Shown: positions 37,811 to 47,115 of the stretch, piece after piece | Numbering within the stretch: the first letter of the stretch is position 1 | How the letters are laid out: every line of letters starts with the position of its first letter | Origin: Streptomyces sp. 2114.4 | GTDB taxonomy: Bacteria; Actinomycetota; Actinomycetes; Streptomycetales; Streptomycetaceae | DNA length: 64,000 nucleotides | Reading direction: 5' to 3' | Assembly: GCF_900187385.1 (NCBI RefSeq) | Contig: NZ_FYEY01000001.1 | Coordinates: 1,302,001-1,366,000, forward strand | Program-made: the position numbers and the translations under genes | The notes under the pieces: model-generated | Database searches by the model: none | The model's input: the letters and a program-made list of their open reading frames with translations, nothing else | Told to the model about the DNA's origin: nothing

Positions 37811-37925
37811 GGGGCCGGCGGCAGGATGCGAGGTCACGGGCTCGAACACAGGCCCTCAGCAGGTGTGCCGTCGACGGAAGTCGGGAAGAGCCGCATCATC
37901 GGATACGTGGGGTGTGGGGGCGGTA

Positions 37926-39581
37926 GTGGCAGACGGCTTTGACTTCAGTCCCGGGGCGCAGGTCCCGCTCTCGGGGAGCGCCGGGCAGACGGCGGCGACC
38001 CAGGCACTGGCCTCGGCCGCCTACCGGGACAGTCCACTGGCCGAGATCTCCAAGGCCGACTCCGACTCCGGCAAGTCCGCGATCAAGAAGCCCAAGCTGT
38101 CGCTGTTCGCGCCGAATCTCGGCGAGGCGTTCTCGCGTGCCGTGCAGGTGCGGATGCTCGGCGGCGGGCGCGCCGCGCTCATCCAGTCCTTCGGGACCGA
38201 GCCGCAGACCATCGTCGAGCACTGCCTGTCCGCCACCCGCGTGCGCAAGCAGCGGGACGCCAAGCTGACCCTGCTGATGGTGCTGTTCGGCGTCCTGTTC
38301 CTGCCGGGGGTGCTGGTGTGGCTGGGCGTCTTCCAGCTGCGGAAGATGCTCTCCAAGGACGGTGCGGGCAAGGGGCTTTCGCTGCTCGGCGGGCTGCTGC
38401 TGACGGTGCTGGCCGGCGTCGGCCTGTTCTTCATGGTCAAGCTGCCGCTCACCGGTTTCTGGCCGCTGTACGCCCGCGCCATGGTCCTCGCCCCGGTGAT
38501 CGGCTGGTGGTGGGCCAAGCAGATCTGCGAGAAGACCGCGGTGGCCATGCGGGAGTCCTGGAAGGGGCTGCTGGAGGGCGGCGGCGTGGCCGCGAAGATC
38601 CCCGAGGCGGTGCCGCAGGACCCGAACCAGACCGCCGCCGAAACCCTCCGCCAGAACCTCGCCAAGATCTCCGCCGAGCAGACCAGCAACGTCGTCTTCT
38701 ACGCCGGCCCCAAGGGCATACTCGGCATGGGCACCCGCTGGGGCAGCTGGCAGCTCGCCGAGGAGCTGACGCCGGCGCCGGGGAACGCCGAGATCCACCC
38801 GTTCCGCAGCTGGGACGTCATCCGGGCGATCCACGACAAGCTGCGGCTGCTGGAGCGCAGTCCGCTGCACACCGGCGGCTTCCCCACACCGTCCGTGCGC
38901 CACTGGATCGTCTCGCCGGTAGGGGAGAAGGCCGCCGCCGTCACCCGCCCCGAGGGCACCCACGTGGAGGCGTACCAGATCCGCGGGCACGAGATAGAGC
39001 GGATCTGCAACGAGCAGCAGTTCGGCAGCGGCAACCGCCACTACCTCGGCGTCCAGTTCGTGCTGTGGGACGGCCAGCTGGTGATCACCCTGATGATCAC
39101 GGTCACGGTGCTGCACGAGACCCTGCGCATCGAGGTGACCGGCCACGCCCTCGGCCCGGTCCACGGCCTGTTCACGACCAAGCCCGAGCCCAAGACCAAG
39201 GACGTCGCCAAGGTCGTCAAGTTCTGGGAGACCAAGACGCAGCACCTGCCGCTCATCGAGCCGCAGGAGGTGGTCCGGCTCGCCGCGCGCGCCCCGCTGA
39301 CCTGGTTCCCGCCGGTGCTGGACTTCCTCGGCGGCAAGCTGACCCTCCCCGAGCCGTTCGGCCTGCGGCACGTCTGGGCCGACAAGCCCTGGCGCCACCG
39401 CTTCATGGCCGATGACGCGCTGCGCGCCGCGACCCCGGTGCTGCGCACCGTCCACGCCGCCGCGATGAGCGTCCTCAAGGAGAACGGCGTGGACACCGAG
39501 CGCTTCACCAACCGTTCCCTGGTGCTCAGCGGCATGATCCAGGGAGTGGAGCCGCAGAAGGCGGACGAGTACAACGCGTAG
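37926..39581 (+). CDS. Conserved multi-pass membrane protein of unknown function
   Basis: A 551-aa protein from a GTG at 37926. Residues 1-105 are cytoplasmic. Membrane helices are seen at about 114-137, 150-171 and 178-197, and a more hydrophobic strand (LVITLMITVTVLH) near 385. The C-terminal 340 residues are soluble-looking and have no motif I recognise. It follows the EF-G-like gene in the same direction with a large hairpin between. It is convergent with the lipoprotein operon, whose stop is only 18 bp away. Confidence 0.85.
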   Translation: MADGFDFSPGAQVPLSGSAGQTAATQALASAAYRDSPLAEISKADSDSGKSAIKKPKLSLFAPNLGEAFSRAVQVRMLGGGRAALIQSFGTEPQTIVEHCLSATRVRKQRDAKLTLLMVLFGVLFLPGVLVWLGVFQLRKMLSKDGAGKGLSLLGGLLLTVLAGVGLFFMVKLPLTGFWPLYARAMVLAPVIGWWWAKQICEKTAVAMRESWKGLLEGGGVAAKIPEAVPQDPNQTAAETLRQNLAKISAEQTSNVVFYAGPKGILGMGTRWGSWQLAEELTPAPGNAEIHPFRSWDVIRAIHDKLRLLERSPLHTGGFPTPSVRHWIVSPVGEKAAAVTRPEGTHVEAYQIRGHEIERICNEQQFGSGNRHYLGVQFVLWDGQLVITLMITVTVLHETLRIEVTGHALGPVHGLFTTKPEPKTKDVAKVVKFWETKTQHLPLIEPQEVVRLAARAPLTWFPPVLDFLGGKLTLPEPFGLRHVWADKPWRHRFMADDALRAATPVLRTVHAAAMSVLKENGVDTERFTNRSLVLSGMIQGVEPQKADEYNA

Positions 39582-39599
39582 GCCCGGGGGTGTCTCCCT

Positions 39600-40802
39600 C
39601 TAGCGGAAGATGCCCGTGTGCCCCAAGGAGTACCGCCCCGGCTGCGGGTAGACCGCCAGCCCGTGCGGGCCCTGGCCGACGGGGATCTTGGCCAGGGTGG
39701 CGCCGGTACGGGTGTCCAGCGCGTAGACCTCGGAGTTGTAGCGGCCGGACAGCCACAGGACCTTGCCGTCGGTGGACAGACCGCCCATGTCGGGGCTGCC
39801 GCCCCCGCGGATGTGCCATTTGCCGATGAGGGCGCCGGTCTTGAAGTCGAGCCGGGAGACGGAGCCTTCGCCGCGGTTGGAGACGTACATGTAGCGCGAG
39901 TCGCGGCTGACGTAGAGGCCGTGGGCACCCTTGCCGGTCGGCATGAGCTTGGGCTGTGCGAAGGTGTCGCCGTTGAGGATCCAGATGCCGTCGGCCATCA
40001 TGTCCGCGATGTACCAGGTCTTGCCGTCCGGGGCGATCTTCACGTCCTGCGGCATCGCCCCCTCGAACGGCAGCTTCTCCTGGCCGATCACCTTCATCTT
40101 CTCGGTGTCGACCTTGAGCAGTTCCCCGGAGAACTCGCAGGAGACGATGAAGTACCGCCCGTCGGGCGAGAAGTCGGCGTGGTTGACGCCCCCGCAGTTG
40201 ACCGGCAGCGTCTTGCGGATCTCCATGGTGTGCGGGTCGCGGAAGACCAACTGCCGGTCCATCGAGGCCATCACGACGGCGTACTTCCCGTTGGGCGTGA
40301 AGTAGAGGTTGTACGGGTCGTGGACCTTGACGGGCTTGCCGGCCTTGCCGGTGGCGGGGTCGATGGGGGTCAGGTCGTGCCCCCGGTTGTTGTTGACCCA
40401 GAGCGTCTTCAGGTCCCAGGACGGCACGACGTGCTGCGGCTGTACGCCCACCGGAATGGTCTCGATGACCTTGTAGGTCTTCGGGTCGATGACGCTGACC
40501 GTGTCGGAGCCGGTGTTGGGGACGTAGATCCGCGAGGGGAAGCCCTTGACCTGCGGCGCCAGCTTGCCCGGCCGGTCCGCCGCATAGAGGTCGTGCTCGT
40601 CCAGTAGCGGCGGCATCCCGGGCAGACCGGAGGTGGCGGCCTTGACCGGGGCGCGTTCGACCGGCCGCGGGCTGTGCCCGGCCCGCCCGGTCTCGCCGCC
40701 GCCGCAGCCCGCCGCTGTCAGCGCGCAGGCGACGGCGAGCAGTGCGGCCCGGTGACGTGCGCGGGGACGGGGACGGTCGTGGGTACGCTTCCGGTCAGCC
40801 AT
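39600..40802 (-). CDS. YncE-type beta-propeller lipoprotein
   Basis: A 400-aa exported protein. The signal peptide (about 12-34) is basic then hydrophobic, and ends at a lipobox-like A-A-G-C with Gly following. From about 90 there are repeated blades with the pattern Y-V-P-N-T-G-S-D-T-V-S-V-I-D and V-x-P-D-G-K, typical of a seven-bladed YncE/40-residue YVTN propeller. It probably binds a ligand or partner outside the membrane. Its ATG overlaps the deacetylase-like stop by one base (TGATG), so they form one operon. Confidence 0.88.
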   Translation of the reverse strand: MADRKRTHDRPRPRARHRAALLAVACALTAAGCGGGETGRAGHSPRPVERAPVKAATSGLPGMPPLLDEHDLYAADRPGKLAPQVKGFPSRIYVPNTGSDTVSVIDPKTYKVIETIPVGVQPQHVVPSWDLKTLWVNNNRGHDLTPIDPATGKAGKPVKVHDPYNLYFTPNGKYAVVMASMDRQLVFRDPHTMEIRKTLPVNCGGVNHADFSPDGRYFIVSCEFSGELLKVDTEKMKVIGQEKLPFEGAMPQDVKIAPDGKTWYIADMMADGIWILNGDTFAQPKLMPTGKGAHGLYVSRDSRYMYVSNRGEGSVSRLDFKTGALIGKWHIRGGGSPDMGGLSTDGKVLWLSGRYNSEVYALDTRTGATLAKIPVGQGPHGLAVYPQPGRYSLGHTGIFR

Positions 40803-41617
40803 CAGGTCACCAGCTCCGTTGTCGTCACCGCGCGCAGACCGCGCCGGCGGAGGCCGTCGAGGATCAAGGGCAGCGCCGCCACCGTGCCGGCGTGCCCGAG
40901 GTGGAGGCTCACGATCGAGCCCGACCCGACCGCGTCCAGGACCGTGCGCCGGACGGCCGGTGCCCCGGGGTCGTCCGCGTCGCGGGAGTCCACGTCGTAG
41001 GAGAGGACGTGCGGATAGCCGGCCTTGCGGGCCAGCCCGGTCACCAGGTCCGTGGCCCGCTGGGCCTGTGAGGGGCGGAACCAGCTGCCGATGGTCCCGG
41101 TGAGGGCGCGCAGCCGGTCGGCGCACCGGGTGATCTCGGCGTAGGCCTCGGCGGCCGGCAGGGCACAGATATTGCGGTGGTGCATGGTGTGATTGCCCAG
41201 CTCATGGCCGCCGTCGAGGATCCGGCGGGCCATCGCGGGCTGCTCGTCGAGCCAGTCGCCGACGGCGAGCACGGTGACCCTGGCCCCGGCCCGCTCGGCC
41301 TCGGTGAGCAGGGCGGTTGCCCTCGTGGGGTCGCCCCTGCCGTGGAAGGTCAGCGCGACCGCACGGCCGTTCCGCGGCCCGTGCGCGATCTGTACGGGCA
41401 GACCGGGCACCCGGACCGGCGGGCGGGCGGTGCGGGCACGGGCGGGTGGCGCATGACCCGCCCCGGAAGAGCCCGCACCGGAAGGGCTCGGCCCGCCGGA
41501 CCGTACGGCGCCGGAGTCGTCGTCCCGGTGCGGGTCGCAGCCCGGCACCAGTGCACCGGCGGCCACGGCCGAGGCGGCCGCGCGCAGCACGGAGCGGCGA
41601 TCTAGGGAAGTCACCAC
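40802..41617 (-). CDS. Polysaccharide deacetylase-fold lipoprotein with altered catalytic motif
   Basis: A 271-aa NodB-fold protein exported by Tat: R-R-S-V-L-R at about residues 7-12, then a hydrophobic stretch and the lipobox L-V-P-G-C near 27. A Pro/Ser/Ala linker precedes the domain. The usual motif 1 TFDDG reads T-F-H-G-R-G, so the catalytic-base and metal aspartates are missing. Motif 2 (HTMHH), motif 3 (W-F-R-P) and SLHLGH are present. It may be inactive or have changed chemistry. Two adjacent GTG codons (41617, 41614) can start it. Confidence 0.85.
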   Translation of the reverse strand: MVTSLDRRSVLRAAASAVAAGALVPGCDPHRDDDSGAVRSGGPSPSGAGSSGAGHAPPARARTARPPVRVPGLPVQIAHGPRNGRAVALTFHGRGDPTRATALLTEAERAGARVTVLAVGDWLDEQPAMARRILDGGHELGNHTMHHRNICALPAAEAYAEITRCADRLRALTGTIGSWFRPSQAQRATDLVTGLARKAGYPHVLSYDVDSRDADDPGAPAVRRTVLDAVGSGSIVSLHLGHAGTVAALPLILDGLRRRGLRAVTTTELVT

Positions 41618-41620
41618 CCC

Positions 41621-41647
41621 ATTAGAGAGGCAACTAATCCGAATTAG
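41621..41647. promoter_or_regulatory. AT-rich operator-like triplet of ATTAG/CTAAT half-sites
   Basis: ATTAG (41621-41625), CTAAT (41634-41638) and ATTAG (41643-41647) alternate. The last two form the 14-bp palindrome CTAATCCGAATTAG. It lies directly upstream of the deacetylase-like start, in DNA otherwise above 70% GC. Probably a repressor or activator site for the lipoprotein operon; the regulator is unknown. Confidence 0.55.
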
Positions 41648-41714
41648 GGAGATATGCCCGATTCGCCCGGGCGCGTGTCGCTTCGGATGCCGGCCCCGGG
41701 CGAGGCCGGCGGCC

Positions 41715-42260
41715 TCAGGCGGGCCAGGCGTCCGCGAGCATCGCCCGGGTGTCGGCGAGCAGTTGGGGCAGCACCTTGGTGTGACCGACCACCGGCATGA
41801 AGTTGGTGTCACCGCCCCAGCGCGGGACGACATGCTGATGGAGATGGGCCGCGATCCCGGCACCGGCGACGGTGCCCTGGTTCATCCCGATGTTGAAGCC
41901 GTGCGCTCCGGAGGCGGTGCGCAGCGCGGTCATCGCCTGCTTCGTCAGCTCAGCCAGCTCCGCGGTCTCCGGGCCGTCCAGCTCCGTGTAGTCGGCGACG
42001 TGCCGGAACGGGACGATCATGAGGTGCCCGCCGTTGTACGGGTAGAGGTTCAGCACCGCATAGACATACTCACCGCGCGCGATCACCAGGCCGTCCTCGT
42101 CGGACTTCGCCGGGATCGTGCAGAACGGACAGCCGTCGCCCGCCCCCGGGCCGGACGGTTTGTTCTCGCCCTGGATGTAAGCCATCCGGTGGGGCGTCCA
42201 CAGACGCTGGAAAGCGTCCTGCGTCCCGACTCCGATCTGCTGCTCCGGCTCGCTTGTCAT
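41715..42260 (-). CDS. HIT-family AP4A phosphorylase-like protein
   Basis: Nucleotide-binding protein predicted to cleave diadenosine tetraphosphate. It has 181 aa, with C-P-F-C at 44-47 (a zinc-site pair) and the HIT triad H-L-H-Q-H at 139-143. The mycobacterial counterpart next to pgsA and thrS (Rv2613c) is reported to be an AP4A phosphorylase, which is the basis for this call. In this window the two-gene lipoprotein operon separates it from the pim block. Confidence 0.9.
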   Translation of the reverse strand: MTSEPEQQIGVGTQDAFQRLWTPHRMAYIQGENKPSGPGAGDGCPFCTIPAKSDEDGLVIARGEYVYAVLNLYPYNGGHLMIVPFRHVADYTELDGPETAELAELTKQAMTALRTASGAHGFNIGMNQGTVAGAGIAAHLHQHVVPRWGGDTNFMPVVGHTKVLPQLLADTRAMLADAWPA

Positions 42261-42339
42261 ACGGGCCAGCATATGGCTTCGCCCGTTGGCGCCGTGTCGT
42301 TGGGGCACACACCGCGGTCCGCTCCGCGATGCTGAGCCG

Positions 42340-42981
42340 GTGGACAGGGAGCAGCGGCTGTGGACCTGGGAACGAACCGCCCAGCCCTACCTCCTTGCCG
42401 CCTCCCTCCTCTTCCTCACCTCCTACGCCGTCCGGGTCCTGGTCCCCGGCCTCTCCCCCGGCTGGCAGACCTGGTGGGAGCTGGTCACCGCCGTCACCTG
42501 GGGCGTCTTCGTCGTCGAATATCTGGCGCGGCTGGCGCTCAGCAACGACCGGCGCCGCTTCCTGCGCACCCGCTGGCTGGATCTGATCGTGACCGTGCTC
42601 CCCCTGCTGCGGCCGCTGCGGATCGTCGACATGCACGAGCGGATGCAGCGGCGCCGGGACCATCCACGGCTCGCCCTCGAATCGCGGGTGATGGCGTACA
42701 CCGGGATCACCTCGCTGCTGCTGGGCTTCGCGGCCAGCCTGGCCGTCTACCACGACGAGCGCTCCGCCCCGGGCGCGAACATCCACACCTTCGGGGACGC
42801 GGTGTGGTGGGCCTGCTCGACGCTGACGACCACGGGGTACGGCGACGCCACCCCCGTCACCCCGCGCGGCCGGCTGGTCGCGGTGGCGCTGATGTTCGTC
42901 GGGGTGGCGCTGATCGGGGCGGTGGTGGGCTCCTTCTCCTCCTGGCTGCTGCGCCGCTTCCGACAGGACGGCGAGACCTGA
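42340..42981 (+). CDS. Voltage-gated-like potassium channel
   Basis: A 213-aa membrane protein. Helices lie at about 17-34, 46-66, 78-95 and 117-137, with the pore helix near 150-163, the K+ selectivity filter T-T-G-Y-G-D at 164-169 and the last helix at 178-203. A short Arg-rich stretch (about 92-116) stands where S4 would be, but without regular Arg spacing. The GTG at 42340 is chosen because the upstream extension is not hydrophobic or conserved-looking. It is convergent with thrS. Confidence 0.9.
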   Translation: MDREQRLWTWERTAQPYLLAASLLFLTSYAVRVLVPGLSPGWQTWWELVTAVTWGVFVVEYLARLALSNDRRRFLRTRWLDLIVTVLPLLRPLRIVDMHERMQRRRDHPRLALESRVMAYTGITSLLLGFAASLAVYHDERSAPGANIHTFGDAVWWACSTLTTTGYGDATPVTPRGRLVAVALMFVGVALIGAVVGSFSSWLLRRFRQDGET

Positions 42982-43021
42982 ACCCGGCGACGAGACCTGA
43001 ATCCGGCGGCGGAACATGACG

Positions 43022-43054
43022 GGGCCCCGGAGAGCGGGTCGCTCTCCGGGGCCC
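43022..43054. terminator. Shared terminator of the channel gene and thrS
   Basis: A perfect 14-bp stem, GGGCCCCGGAGAGC at 43022-43035 with its complement at 43041-43054, lies between two convergent stop codons. Confidence 0.85.
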
Positions 43055-43070
43055 GGTGCTCAGGCACGCG

Positions 43071-45050
43071 TCACACCTGGACGCGACGCTCCACGACGTC
43101 GAGGATCTCGGCGATCGCCTCCTCGCGCGGGATGCCGTTCTTCTGCGTCCCGTCGCGGTAGCGGAAGGAGACCGCGCCGCCCGCGACGTCCTCGTCACCA
43201 GCGATGATCATGAACGGGACCTTGGCCTTCTGCGCGTTCCTGATCTTCTTCTGCATCCGGTCCGACGAGGAGTCCACCTCGATCCGCAGGCCCTTGGCCT
43301 TGGCCTGCGCGGCGAAGTCCTGCAGGTACGGGACGTGGGCATCGCCGATCGGGATCCCGGTCGCCTGGACCGGCGCCAGCCACGCCGGGAACGCACCCGC
43401 GTAGTGCTCCAGCAGCACCGCGAAGAACCGCTCGATGGAACCGAACAGCGCGCGGTGGATCATCACCGGACGCTGCTTGGTGCCGTCGGCGGCGGTGTAC
43501 TCCAGGTCGAACCGCTCCGGAAGGTTGAAGTCCAGCTGGACGGTCGACATCTGCCAGGTCCGGCCGATGGCGTCCTTGGTCTGCACGGAGATCTTCGGAC
43601 CGTAGAACGCGGCGCCGCCCGGGTCCGGGACCAGCGGCAGCCCCTGCTTCTCGGCCACCTTCCGCAGCGTCTCGGTGGCCTCCTCCCACGCCTCGTCCGA
43701 GCCGACGAACTTCTCCGGGTCCTTGGTGGACAGCTCCAGGTAGAAGTCGGTCAGACCGTAGTCGCGCAGCAGGTCCAGGACGAAGGTGAGCGTGGCGTCC
43801 AGCTCGTCCGCCATCTGCTCCTTGGTGCAGTAGATGTGCGCGTCGTCCTGGGTGAAGCCCCGGGCGCGGGTGAGGCCGTGCACGACGCCCGACTTCTCGT
43901 ACCGGTACACGGTCCCGAACTCGAAGAGACGCAGCGGCAGTTCACGGTACGAGCGGCCGCGCGCGTCGAAGATCAGGTTGTGCATCGGGCAGTTCATGGG
44001 CTTGAGGTAGTAGTCCACGCCCTCGTCGAGCTGCATGGGCGGGTACATGCCGTCGGCGTACCAGTCCAGGTGGCCGGACTTCTCGAAGAGCTTCCCCTTG
44101 GTGGCGTGCGGGGTGTAGACGAACTCGTACCCCGACTCCTCGTGCCGCCGGCGGGAGTAGTCCTCCATGACCCGGCGGATGATGCCGCCCTTGGGGTGGA
44201 AGACCGCCAGGCCCGAGCCGATGTCCTCGGGAACGGAGAACAGGTCGAGCTCGGCACCGAGCTTGCGGTGGTCGCGCTTCTCGGCCTCGGCCAGGAACTC
44301 CAGGTGCGCCTTGAGCTCGTCCTTGGTCGGCCAGGCGGTGCCGTAGATCCGCTGCAGCTGCTTGTTCTTCTCGCTGCCGCGCCAGTAGGCGGCGGCCGAG
44401 CGCATCAGCTTGAACGCCGGGATGGCGCGGGTGCTGGGGAGGTGCGGACCGCGGCACAGGTCCTTCCAGCACAGCTCGCCGGTCTTGGCGTCGAGGTTGT
44501 CGTAGATGGTGAGCTCGCCTGCGCCCACCTCGGCGGAGGCCCCCTCGGCGGCCTCGGCGGCCGAGCCCTTGATCCCGATCAGCTCGAGCTTGTACGGCTC
44601 GTCGGCCAGCTCCTCGCGCGCGGCGTCATCGCTGACCGCCCGGCGCGCGAACTTCTGCCCGCGCTTCTGGATCTCCTGCATCTTCTTCTCGATGCGCTTG
44701 AGATCGTCGGGGTGGAACGGGGTCTCGACGTCGAAGTCGTAGTAGAAGCCGTCCTTGATCGGCGGGCCGATGCCGAGCTTCGCCTCCGGGAACAGCTCCT
44801 GCACGGCCTGCGCCATCACATGCGCGGTGGAGTGCCGCAGGATGTTCAGACCGTCCTCGGAGGAGATCTCCACGGGCTCGACCGCGTCACCGTCGGCGAC
44901 CTCGTACGCGAGGTCCTTCAGCTCTCCGGCGACCCGTGCGGCCACGACGCTGCGCTCACCCTGGAAGAGGTCGGCGGCCGTAGTGCCCGTGGTCACCACG
45001 CGTTCATCCCGCTCGGAATCGCGTTGGATGGTCACACGGACGTCTGACAC
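43071..45050 (-). CDS. thrS: Threonyl-tRNA synthetase
   Basis: Class II synthetase charging tRNA-Thr. The GTG at 45050 has AGGAG six bases upstream and gives 659 aa beginning [16 protein letters not shown]; an ATG at 45068 lacks a better site. TGS domain at about 1-65, editing domain with the H-S-T-A-H zinc motif near 77, catalytic domain with the zinc Cys in MNCPMHN near 358, and the anticodon-binding domain in about the last 105 residues. Confidence 0.97.
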   Translation of the reverse strand: MSDVRVTIQRDSERDERVVTTGTTAADLFQGERSVVAARVAGELKDLAYEVADGDAVEPVEISSEDGLNILRHSTAHVMAQAVQELFPEAKLGIGPPIKDGFYYDFDVETPFHPDDLKRIEKKMQEIQKRGQKFARRAVSDDAAREELADEPYKLELIGIKGSAAEAAEGASAEVGAGELTIYDNLDAKTGELCWKDLCRGPHLPSTRAIPAFKLMRSAAAYWRGSEKNKQLQRIYGTAWPTKDELKAHLEFLAEAEKRDHRKLGAELDLFSVPEDIGSGLAVFHPKGGIIRRVMEDYSRRRHEESGYEFVYTPHATKGKLFEKSGHLDWYADGMYPPMQLDEGVDYYLKPMNCPMHNLIFDARGRSYRELPLRLFEFGTVYRYEKSGVVHGLTRARGFTQDDAHIYCTKEQMADELDATLTFVLDLLRDYGLTDFYLELSTKDPEKFVGSDEAWEEATETLRKVAEKQGLPLVPDPGGAAFYGPKISVQTKDAIGRTWQMSTVQLDFNLPERFDLEYTAADGTKQRPVMIHRALFGSIERFFAVLLEHYAGAFPAWLAPVQATGIPIGDAHVPYLQDFAAQAKAKGLRIEVDSSSDRMQKKIRNAQKAKVPFMIIAGDEDVAGGAVSFRYRDGTQKNGIPREEAIAEILDVVERRVQV

Positions 45051-45174
45051 CGGTCTCTCCTGACTCATGTCTCTTGCGCGACAGCGATTGCTGCGCAGCC
45101 GAATCGTACCGAGCCACCGGACCCGACCGCGAAACGGTTTCACCACCCCCGGCCCGAAAACCGCTCCTGCGCCG

Positions 45175-46353
45175 CTATTCCTCGGCGCCGCACGCCTCCT
45201 CGAAGAAGTCGAGGTTTTCCTGGAGCGACTTCAGCAGCCGGTCCCGCTCCGCCTCGTCGACCTGTACGGGCGTGACATCGCGGCCGCCGGTGATCCGGCG
45301 GAAGCCGCCCCGGCTCTCCAGCCGGCCGCTCACCCGGATGGGCAGTCCCACCAGGTGCGCGTGCCCGGCGATGCGGTAGTCCTCCTCCCCCAGCGCGACC
45401 CGCACCTGCACCACATCCGCCCCGGTGATCACCCGCAGCCGCACCGTGCCGGGCCCGCCGGGCCGCTCCCTGCGCAGCCGTATCACCGCGCCGGTCACCC
45501 GCACCGGCAGCGACGGCTCGTCGCGTACGTAGCGCTGGGCCGCCTGCTGCAGCGCGGGCAGATCGCCGGGCGAGAACTCCACCGGTTCGGGGCGGGCCGG
45601 GCAGCCGGCCGGGGCGCCGGCCCCCGGCGACCACGCGACCGCGATCCGCACCCCCTCCGCGTCCCGCACCAGCGCGATCAGGGCCTGGACCAGCTCATGG
45701 CAGACCCCCAGCTCGACAGCCGCGTCGAAGGCCTCCATCCCGCCGGTGGCCCGCTGGTAGTCGGTGGCGTCGCGGGCCGCGTGCAGCGCCCGCTGCAGCA
45801 CGGCGACCGCGCCGCGCCCACCGCGCACCGGGACGAACGCGGTCAGCCGGCGCCCGGCCGCCGCCGGACCGACCAGCACCTCGCCCAGGAACCCCTCGGC
45901 CTGCCGTTTGTGCCGCGCGCCGTAGTAGCCGGCCCGGCCGCACGTCCCCAGCGCCCCGGCGATCAGCATCGCGCGGGCCGCACCGCGCAGCTGCTCCTGG
46001 GCGACCCAGTACGCGGCCCCCGAGCCGCCGTCGGGCACCTCGCGCACCCAGCGCACCTCGTCGCTGGGCACCGCGAGCCCCACCAGCACCTCGCGGGCGG
46101 AGGGCGCGGAGCTCTGCGCCAGCGCCGCCAGCGCCTCCGCGAGCAGTTCCCCGCTGTCGGGGAAGCGGCGGTCGTGCGGCACCAGCAGGCTGGTGCCGCC
46201 CGCGCTGCCGGGCGGTGTCCACCGGGCGTAGTGGCCCGCGGCCCCGCCCCGGCGCCGCCAGCCGTGCCGGGCCAGCAGCGCGCCGAGCACCGCCGGATCG
46301 AGCTGGGCGGGATCCAGGAGTCGCGCGTCGTATTCGTCGGTCGGCCGGTACAT
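45175..46353 (-). CDS. Uncharacterised protein paired with a DUF4365 nuclease-like gene; C-terminal OB-like region
   Basis: A 392-aa soluble protein that I cannot assign to a named family. Residues 1-270 are Ala/Arg-rich and globular-looking, with a [10 protein letters not shown] patch near 145. From about 295 to 375 the pattern [10 protein letters not shown], then [10 protein letters not shown], then V-S-G-R-L resembles an OB-fold nucleic-acid-binding domain. The ATG overlaps the DUF4365 stop (TGATG), so the two proteins are made together and probably act together. Confidence 0.8.
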   Translation of the reverse strand: MYRPTDEYDARLLDPAQLDPAVLGALLARHGWRRRGGAAGHYARWTPPGSAGGTSLLVPHDRRFPDSGELLAEALAALAQSSAPSAREVLVGLAVPSDEVRWVREVPDGGSGAAYWVAQEQLRGAARAMLIAGALGTCGRAGYYGARHKRQAEGFLGEVLVGPAAAGRRLTAFVPVRGGRGAVAVLQRALHAARDATDYQRATGGMEAFDAAVELGVCHELVQALIALVRDAEGVRIAVAWSPGAGAPAGCPARPEPVEFSPGDLPALQQAAQRYVRDEPSLPVRVTGAVIRLRRERPGGPGTVRLRVITGADVVQVRVALGEEDYRIAGHAHLVGLPIRVSGRLESRGGFRRITGGRDVTPVQVDEAERDRLLKSLQENLDFFEEACGAEE

Positions 46354-46919
46354 CAGGGTCTCCCTCCCGCCCCGACCCGCGTCATGATCTCGCAGAGCGC
46401 TCGGTCGTCGAAGATCCGCGCGGTCGGGATCCGCACGGTGGTCCTGCGCCGGCCGGTCACCGGATGGCCGGCCAGGTTGATCCAGTAGCAGCAGTGCCGC
46501 AGCGCGAGACGGTCGTGGGAGGCCCGCAGCCAGTCCTCCCGGGTCCGCGGGACCAGCATCACGACCAAGATCTTGTGCACCGATACGGGCGTACGGGCCA
46601 GCTTCACCAGATGGTCGTTGTCGAGCGTGAAGGCGAACGTCGGCCCCGGCGGGCGGGGGGCGGTCTGGTAGGTGCACTTGAGCTGCACCTTGATCGTGAC
46701 TTCGTCGTCGACGGTGTGGCCGGGCGCGCCATGGCTGACGTGCCAGTCGATTCCGTTGTCCGGGAAGGGCTGCGCCAGCGAACATCCCGAGGCGGCGGCG
46801 ACCGCGTGCAGATAGCCCACCTGAAGGGTCTCCATGCACGCAGTGGTGGCGATTGAGCCGCGCTGCGGTGTGGACAGCTGGGGCAGCAGCCCGCCCGGTT
46901 CGGGCTGCGCGAGCGTCAT
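46353..46919 (-). CDS. DUF4365-domain protein (PD-(D/E)XK nuclease-like)
   Basis: A 188-aa protein. The DUF4365 fold is recognised from N-G-I-D-W-H-V near 55-61 and V-Q-L-K near 77-80, which together give the Asp and Q-x-K of a variant PD-(D/E)XK active site. Such domains usually bind or cut nucleic acids. It is first in a two-gene unit with the OB-like partner and is divergent from the DEDDh exonuclease. Target and activity are not known from sequence. Confidence 0.78.
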   Translation of the reverse strand: MTLAQPEPGGLLPQLSTPQRGSIATTACMETLQVGYLHAVAAASGCSLAQPFPDNGIDWHVSHGAPGHTVDDEVTIKVQLKCTYQTAPRPPGPTFAFTLDNDHLVKLARTPVSVHKILVVMLVPRTREDWLRASHDRLALRHCCYWINLAGHPVTGRRRTTVRIPTARIFDDRALCEIMTRVGAGGRP

Positions 46920-47115
46920 CGCGGGGGAGCCTTCCGGGCTGTGCCGATCGGTGCGGGTGGATGACGGGGAGAAGGCGGAACCCGCCGGCCCGTCACTCTG
47001 GTTGTCTCCGCGTCAAGTGGTCCGCAAACAAAGACGGTTCGAGCGCCGGGCGGCTCGGGTATCACCAGCTCGGGTGGCGTGCATGTCATCCCCTGTACGA
47101 GTGCGAGGAGTTGGG

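Noticed and set aside
37820..37865. tRNA-like GGTCACGGGCTCGAAC string
   Set aside because: It resembles a T-arm, but no acceptor, D or anticodon arms can be built around it.
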